From UBA1546 sp049302185 (GTDB lineage Bacteria > Nitrospirota > Thermodesulfovibrionia > Thermodesulfovibrionales > UBA1546), in NCBI GenBank assembly GCA_049302185.1, contig JBAQLV010000012.1, positions 45,671-109,670 of the forward strand: 64,000 nt of DNA, given 5' to 3'. The position numbers and the translations under genes are program-made. This document shows positions 59,307 through 64,000 of this stretch, one piece after another. Position 1 is the first letter of the stretch. Each line of letters begins with the position of its first letter. Below the pieces are notes generated by a model. That model had not been told where the DNA came from, made no database searches, and saw only the letters and a program-made list of their open reading frames with translations.

Positions 59307-60791
59307 ATGCTGTATCCTGACCTTAAGGAGTTTAAGTCTCTATGCGAAAAGGGAAATCTCATCCCTGTCTATAGGGAAATCCTTGCTGATTTTGACACTC
59401 CTGTTTCTGCATTTTTAAAGATCGGCAAAAGCCCTTCTTTCCTGCTTGAGAGTGTTGTCGGAGGAGAGAAATGGGCAAGATATTCCTTCCTCGGAACAAA
59501 TCCATCAAAGGTTATAAAGGGGCGGGGAAAGAAGATAGAGATAAGAGAAAGAGGCAAGAAGCCTGTTGTATTTGAGGCAGATGACCCTGTGGATGTGCTT
59601 AAAAAAGAGATAGCTCTTTACAAGCCTGTTGATGTTCCGGGGCTTCCGAGATTTTCAGGAGGTCTTGTCGGATATATGGGATACGACATGGTCAGGTTTT
59701 TTGAGCGAGTCCCTGACAGCAAGAAACCCGGCATTGATCTGCCTGATATGTTCTTTATGCTTGCTGACACGATGCTCATATTTGACAGCCTTAAGCAGAA
59801 GATAAAGATTGTCTCTAATGTGCATGTAGACGGGAAAAGCCCTGCAAAGGCGTATAAAGAGGCTGTGGAAAAAGTAGATGCGATAACAGAGAAGTTAAAA
59901 AGTTCAAAGTTGAAAGTGAAAAATTTAAAGTTTAAAAACCGGAAATCAAGCAACAAATTCACATCAAGCTTTAAGACAAGAGGGGCTTTTGAGGAGGCTG
60001 TGCTTAAGTCAAAAGAATACATTGCAGCAGGAGACATATTTCAGGTTGTGCTCTCGCAGAGGTTTGAGAGAAAATCTGATGTTGACCCGTTTGATGTTTA
60101 CCGTGCGCTGCGTGTGATTAATCCGTCTCCTTATATGTATTACATTGACACAGGAGACACAGAGATTGTCGGCTCATCTCCTGAGATACTTGTCAGGGTT
60201 GAGGATAAGAAGATTGTCCTGAGGCCTATTGCAGGCACAAGGGAGAGAGGCGAAACAGAGGCAGAGGATAAAACGCTTGAAGAAGAACTCAAGAAAGACC
60301 CTAAAGAGATGGCAGAGCATATAATGCTTGTTGACCTCGGAAGGAATGATGTCGGCAGGGTTGCCGAGAAAGGCTCTGTTGAGGTTACAGAATTGATGGC
60401 TGTTGAAAGATACAGCCATGTGATGCATATGGTGTCTAATGTTGAGGGAAATCTTGCTAACGGGCTTGATGCGTTTGATGTGCTTCGGGCATGTTTTCCG
60501 GCAGGAACAGTGACAGGCGCTCCGAAGGTTCGGGCAATGGAGATTATAGATGAACTTGAGCCGATAAAGAGAGGACCCTATGCAGGCGCTGTGGGATATT
60601 TCAGCTATTCAGGGAACATGGATACATGTATCACTATAAGAACGCTTATAATAAAAGACGGGAAGGTTTATGTTCAGGCAGGCGCAGGGATTGTAGCTGA
60701 TTCAGTGCCTGAGAGGGAATACACAGAGACAGTGAATAAGGCAATGGGGATGATGAAGGCAGTGGAGATGGCGGAGAGAGGGCTGGGTTAA
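59307..60791 (+). CDS. trpE: Anthranilate synthase component I
   Basis: TrpE makes anthranilate from chorismate. A 494-aa protein with the C-terminal chorismate-binding core: AAGDIFQVVLSQRF, SPYMYYIDTGDTEIVGSSPE, RPIAGTRERGETEAED, DLGRNDVGRVA, FPAGTVTGAPKVRAMEII and QAGAGIVADSVPE. The linker at about residues 197-218 is a Lys-rich heptad-repeat insertion (KLKSSKLKVKNLKFKN). ATG 59307 is chosen over TTG 59295 because AAGGA precedes it at a workable distance. Confidence 0.95.
   Translation: MLYPDLKEFKSLCEKGNLIPVYREILADFDTPVSAFLKIGKSPSFLLESVVGGEKWARYSFLGTNPSKVIKGRGKKIEIRERGKKPVVFEADDPVDVLKKEIALYKPVDVPGLPRFSGGLVGYMGYDMVRFFERVPDSKKPGIDLPDMFFMLADTMLIFDSLKQKIKIVSNVHVDGKSPAKAYKEAVEKVDAITEKLKSSKLKVKNLKFKNRKSSNKFTSSFKTRGAFEEAVLKSKEYIAAGDIFQVVLSQRFERKSDVDPFDVYRALRVINPSPYMYYIDTGDTEIVGSSPEILVRVEDKKIVLRPIAGTRERGETEAEDKTLEEELKKDPKEMAEHIMLVDLGRNDVGRVAEKGSVEVTELMAVERYSHVMHMVSNVEGNLANGLDAFDVLRACFPAGTVTGAPKVRAMEIIDELEPIKRGPYAGAVGYFSYSGNMDTCITIRTLIIKDGKVYVQAGAGIVADSVPEREYTETVNKAMGMMKAVEMAERGLG
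59890..59945. repeat. Heptad array inside trpE
   Basis: GAAGTTA, AAAAGTT, CAAAGTT, GAAAGTG, TAAAGTT units with period 7, translated in frame as a Lys-rich linker between the two TrpE domains. Confidence 0.8.
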
Positions 60792-60803
60792 GGTATGCAT
60801 ATT

Positions 60804-60909
60804 AAAGCAGGATATAATATCTTCGCTCATTCTCGTCCCGATAAATCGGGACTCCGAGGTATCCCGAAAGCTTTCGGGATAAAACCGCTCAAATATCATA
60901 TCCTGCTTT
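60804..60909. repeat. Family D mosaic inverted-repeat element, copy 2
   Basis: AAAGCAGGATAT (60804-60815) and its exact complement (60898-60909) bound 106 bp that share CATTCTCG, CCGAGGTAT and CCGCTCAAA with copy 1 at 1313. The inner hairpins (TCCCGATAAATCGGGA; CCCGAAAGCTTTCGGG) are different. It lies between trpE and trpG. Confidence 0.75.
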
Positions 60910-60925
60910 CACCAAGAGGAAGTTT

Positions 60926-61495
60926 ATGCTTTTGATGATAGACAACTATGATTCTTTTACTTATAACCTCGTCCAGCATCTCGGGGAAATCGGAGAGGAT
61001 ATAAAGGTGTTCAGGAATGACAGGGTTACGATAAAAGATATTGAAGAGTTAAGGCCTGAAAGGATTGTCATTTCTCCGGGACCCTGCACACCTAAAGAGG
61101 CAGGGGTTTCTGTTGATGTCATAAAATACTTTGCAGGCAAGATTCCTATTCTCGGTGTGTGCTTGGGACATCAGGCAATCGGAGCTGCATTTGGCGGAGA
61201 CATAATAAGGGCGCCGAGACTCATGCACGGGAAAACGTCCATGATATACCACGACGGAAAGACAATATATGAAGGACTGCCGAATCCATTTGAGGCAACA
61301 AGATACCACTCGCTTATTATTAAGAAAGAAACCTTGCCTTCCTGTCTTGAGATTACTGCATGGACTGATCAGGATGAGATAATGGGAGTGAGGCATAAGG
61401 AGTTTATAGTGGAAGGGGTGCAGTTTCATCCTGAGTCAATACTTACAAAAGTCGGGAAAACTCTTCTTAAGAACTTTCTGAAACTGCGACTATAA
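60926..61495 (+). CDS. trpG: Anthranilate synthase component II (glutamine amidotransferase)
   Basis: A 189-aa class I amidotransferase: DNYDSFTYNLVQHLGE, SPGPCTPKEAG, GVCLGHQAIG with nucleophile Cys79, and FHPESILT with the catalytic His-Glu. It supplies ammonia to TrpE (or to PabB). AGAGGAA precedes the ATG. Confidence 0.95.
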   Translation: MLLMIDNYDSFTYNLVQHLGEIGEDIKVFRNDRVTIKDIEELRPERIVISPGPCTPKEAGVSVDVIKYFAGKIPILGVCLGHQAIGAAFGGDIIRAPRLMHGKTSMIYHDGKTIYEGLPNPFEATRYHSLIIKKETLPSCLEITAWTDQDEIMGVRHKEFIVEGVQFHPESILTKVGKTLLKNFLKLRL

Positions 61496-61510
61496 AAATT
61501 CGGAGGAGAG

Positions 61511-62767
61511 ATGGATATTAAGGCTTATATTCTGAAAAAGGCGAAGGCAGCTAAAGAGGGCGCAAGGGCGCTTGCAAGGGCATCCTCTAAAGAAAAGAAC
61601 AATGCACTTTTAAAGATGGCAGATGCGCTTAAAAAACGCAGCGCAGAACTTATAAAGGAAAACAAGAAAGACATTGCCTTTGCAGAGAAGAAAGGGCTTT
61701 CAAAGGCGATGATAGACAGGCTTGTCCTGAATGGCAAGCGCATAAATGAGATGGCGCAGGGATTGATTGAGGTTGCAGCGCTTCCTGACCCTGTTGGGGA
61801 AGTGATAAAGATGTGGCAGAGGCCAAATGGAATGGTTGTCGGAAAGATGCGCGTGCCTATCGGAGTTATCGGAATCATCTATGAATCAAGGCCTAATGTA
61901 ACGGCAGATGCGACAAGCCTCTGCCTTAAGGCAGGAAATGCGGTTATTCTCCGAGGAGGCTCTGAGGCAATAAACTCCAATAAGGCGATTGTGAAGATAC
62001 TGAGGGATGCGGCAAAGAGCAAAGGGCTTAATGAGGATGCAATAACATTCATTGACATACCTGAAAGAGAAGCAGTTATGGAGATGCTTAAGCTTGAGGG
62101 GATTATCGACCTCATAATCCCGCGCGGGGGCGAAGGGCTGATAAGAACAGTCACGGCAAATTCAAGAATCCCTGTTCTAAAGCATTACAAGGGAATATGC
62201 CATATATTTGTTGACAGGGACGCTGACCTTAAAATGGCTGAGGATATATGCTTTAATGCAAAAGTCCAGAGACCCGGCACTTGCAATGCAATGGAGACAA
62301 TGCTCATTGACAAAAAGGTTGCAAAGGCATTCCTCCCTTCAATGATTAAGAGGTTTAAAGCGGCAAAGGTAGCACTTAAGGGATGTCCTGAGACAAGGAA
62401 GATAGACAGGTCAATCGCTTCTGTGAAAGAAAAAGATTTTTATATGGAGTATCTTGACCTTATCCTCAATGTGAAGGTAGTCAATGATATTGATGAGGCA
62501 ATGGAGCATATCGCAAAATACAGCTCTGCTCATTCTGACGCTATTGTTACAGAGAATTACGAGAAGGCGATGCGCTTTCTGCGTGAGGTTGATTCATCCG
62601 CTGTTTTTGTTAATGCATCCACAAGATTGAATGACGGTTATCAGTTCGGCCTCGGCGCTGAGATCGGCATATCAACTGACAAGATTCATGCAAGGGGGCC
62701 GATGGGGCTTGAGGAACTCACATGCACGAAGTTTATAGTGCTTGGAGACGGACAGATTAGGGAGTAG
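61511..62767 (+). CDS. proA: Gamma-glutamyl phosphate reductase
   Basis: ProA reduces glutamyl phosphate to the semialdehyde in proline synthesis. A 418-aa aldehyde-dehydrogenase fold: IGVIYESRPNVTAD-like IGIIYESRPNVTADATSLC, LRGGSEAINSN, the catalytic Cys near residue 258 (QRPGTCNAMET) and the C-terminal GLGAEIGISTDKIHARGPMG. GGAGGAGAG precedes the ATG. proB is not in the window. Confidence 0.96.
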   Translation: MDIKAYILKKAKAAKEGARALARASSKEKNNALLKMADALKKRSAELIKENKKDIAFAEKKGLSKAMIDRLVLNGKRINEMAQGLIEVAALPDPVGEVIKMWQRPNGMVVGKMRVPIGVIGIIYESRPNVTADATSLCLKAGNAVILRGGSEAINSNKAIVKILRDAAKSKGLNEDAITFIDIPEREAVMEMLKLEGIIDLIIPRGGEGLIRTVTANSRIPVLKHYKGICHIFVDRDADLKMAEDICFNAKVQRPGTCNAMETMLIDKKVAKAFLPSMIKRFKAAKVALKGCPETRKIDRSIASVKEKDFYMEYLDLILNVKVVNDIDEAMEHIAKYSSAHSDAIVTENYEKAMRFLREVDSSAVFVNASTRLNDGYQFGLGAEIGISTDKIHARGPMGLEELTCTKFIVLGDGQIRE

Positions 62768-63292
62768 GTGAAGCTTTTAAGAATAGACTTCAATGAAATT
62801 CAGAAGGCAATGGAGGATGTGTCGCGGGATGCATTTGACTACTTTCTTGACCTTGAGACAGGCAGTGTTGTAACAATCTCGCAGGAGATGCTCGAAAAGG
62901 CAAAGGATGCATTCTACAAAGGTGATGAACTTTTGGATGCAGAGCATCTTGAAGAATATGAAATGCCTGATTGGATGGAAGAGGAGATAGAGACGGCATT
63001 AAGGGTTTTTTCATCTGAAAAAGGAAGATATGTCAGGATTCCCGAAAGGGAATCCGAGAAAGCATATATTCTCATGAAAAAATTTACTGAAGGCGTAGAA
63101 GAACTTCATCCGCACGATGAGTTATCCAATGCCCTTAACAGCCATAATGCCTTCAGCAGATTTAAAAAAACACTTGCTGACTATCCAGAGTATAGGGAAA
63201 GGTGGTTTGCGCTGAATGCAGGCGCAATGAAAAAGACAATAACAGAATGGCTTGAAAAAATAGGCATAAAACCGGAGCAAAGGTATTATTGA
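62768..63292 (+). CDS. UPF0158 family protein
   Basis: A 174-aa acidic protein (FYKGDELLDAEHLEEYEMPDWMEEEIETA; NAFSRFKKTLADYPEYRERWF) matching UPF0158. Function unknown. It starts with GTG immediately after the proA stop, so it is co-translated with proA. Confidence 0.82.
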   Translation: MKLLRIDFNEIQKAMEDVSRDAFDYFLDLETGSVVTISQEMLEKAKDAFYKGDELLDAEHLEEYEMPDWMEEEIETALRVFSSEKGRYVRIPERESEKAYILMKKFTEGVEELHPHDELSNALNSHNAFSRFKKTLADYPEYRERWFALNAGAMKKTITEWLEKIGIKPEQRYY

Positions 63293-63405
63293 GTATAGGA
63301 CACTCCGCTTACCACTGATAAAAAAATCTCCCTGTGCCACTTCTGGATGGATTTCATAATTTGACAAGTCACATAAATATGTGAAAAAATTGAAAGGAGG
63401 CCACG

Positions 63406-63663
63406 ATGGAAAAACAGAATGTAACATTATCGCTGCCCAAAGACTTATTAAAAAAGGCGAAGACCATAGCTGTGATGGAGGACAGTTCATTGAGCGATCT
63501 CTTGCGTGAAACCCTTGCAGAGAAGGTGAAAGAGAAAACAGGATACCAAAGGGCAAAGGACAGACAGATTGCGCTTATGGAGAAAGGCTTTAATCTCGGG
63601 ACAAAAGGGAAAGCTGTTTCAAGGGAAGAACTCCATGAAGTATTCAACTCTTCAGTCTATTAA
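63406..63663 (+). CDS. Ribbon-helix-helix antitoxin-like protein, orphan
   Basis: An 85-aa protein with the RHH pattern (NVTLSLPKDLLKKAKTIAVMEDSSLSDLLRETL) and a tail that would bind a toxin. GAAAGGAGG precedes the ATG. No toxin gene follows; instead the sequence enters insertion-sequence debris, so the partner was probably lost. Confidence 0.75.
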   Translation: MEKQNVTLSLPKDLLKKAKTIAVMEDSSLSDLLRETLAEKVKEKTGYQRAKDRQIALMEKGFNLGTKGKAVSREELHEVFNSSVY

Positions 63664-63740
63664 TTCGGAGAATACTTACCCTTTATCTTTACCCAGTGCT
63701 GCAAATAAAATTGACGATGTCCCAAAAATTGTTGAAGTAG

Positions 63741-63797
63741 GAAGCGACCTCGATTAAAATATTTTATCCAAAAACAAAATCTAAAGGAGGTCGCTTC
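63741..63797. repeat. 11-bp inverted repeat at IS remnant
   Basis: GAAGCGACCTC (63741-63751) and GAGGTCGCTTC (63787-63797). The right copy sits where a ribosome binding site would be for the transposase remnant. It may be an IS end or a translation-control hairpin. Confidence 0.5.
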
Positions 63798-63798
63798 T

Positions 63799-63916
63799 AT
63801 GGGTAAAGGCAACGGCAGAGCAGATGAGGGAGTTCATGGAGAGGGAGCTTTCGGGATTGGAGCTTTGTGCAATATTTATAGACGGCATAGAGTTCAAGAA
63901 GCAGATGCTTGCGTAA
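63799..63916 (+). pseudogene. IS256/Mutator-type transposase remnant
   Basis: ATG at 63799 starts a short frame. From 63815 a different frame reads QMREFMERELSGLELC then AIFIDGIEFKKQML and a stop, resembling the region around the first catalytic Asp (IDGI) of IS256-family transposases. The frame change and short length show a decayed copy. Confidence 0.6.
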
Positions 63917-63925
63917 GCTTCCCCA

Positions 63926-64000
63926 TTAGGTAGACAGTTGTAAAATAGAGTTCCCAGCATTTTGCTCCATGTATTCAGCCGGTGTCAAGTCCCCTAATGC
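63926..64000 (-). mobile_element. IS3-type transposase, C-terminal end (cut by window)
   Basis: On the minus strand the frame reads LGDLTPAEYMEQNAGN and ends at a stop at 63926-63928. LG-LTPAE-Y near the C-terminus is typical of IS3 family OrfB. The rest lies beyond the window. Confidence 0.6.

Noticed and set aside
59257..59320. Trp leader peptide and attenuator before trpE
   Set aside because: A 12-codon ORF starts at 59282 but contains no Trp codons, and no terminator/antiterminator pair is visible.

Overview
The window reads as chromosomal DNA of a Gram-negative, probably anaerobic bacterium. It carries lipid A and LPS genes (lpxB, msbA, waaA, lpxK, gmhA), a complete Rnf operon and an 11-gene nuo operon without nuoEFG. 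The overall style (ferredoxin-linked respiratory complexes, many PIN toxin-antitoxin pairs, very many small palindromic repeats) is most like the Nitrospirota/Thermodesulfovibrionia. That placement is an inference from gene content; no rRNA gene is present to confirm it.

Layout. 1-5.3 kb: the end of a GGDEF gene, a DgkA-PAP2 fusion, ribH-nusB-purB, a first AbrB/PIN module, ywbE. 5.5-12.7 kb: purL, a second VapBC, purF, an unidentified structured RNA with a strong promoter, and a flavin reductase. 12.8-19.1 kb: a small membrane protein, tRNA-Ser and rnfCDGEAB. 19.3-23.2 kb: trpD, a third VapBC, an orphan PD-(D/E)XK protein and a secreted TPR protein. 23.3-37.1 kb: a lipid A cluster (gnnA-gnnB-lpxB-msbA-waaA ... 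lpxK) interrupted by a defence island (AlbA_2 remnant, radC, type III mod and res). 37.1-47.6 kb: nuoABCDHIJKLMN. 47.6-64 kb: housekeeping genes (yraN, gmhA, ruvC, a glcD-like gene, a PBP1A gene, hisA, a glycosyltransferase, speD, serS, trpEG, proA), three tRNAs, an orphan antitoxin and decayed insertion sequences at the right edge.

Three things stand out. First, NuoD carries an inserted two-cluster ferredoxin domain inside a complex I operon that lacks the NADH-input subunits; together with Rnf this suggests a ferredoxin-centred energy metabolism. Second, the DNA is full of small palindromic and heptad-repeat elements. Several lie in frame inside essential genes (purL, rnfC, waaA, lpxK, trpE), much like the palindromic elements of Rickettsia. 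Third, the strand between purF and the flavin reductase has a near-consensus sigma-70 promoter followed by about 250 nt of foldable sequence that I could not assign to any known RNA family.

Several genes (purL, purF, hisA, the PBP1A gene, probably gmhA) have a -10 box within 5-12 nt of the start codon and no Shine-Dalgarno, which suggests leaderless or near-leaderless transcripts. All functional statements come from reading motifs by eye; no database search or folding program was run.
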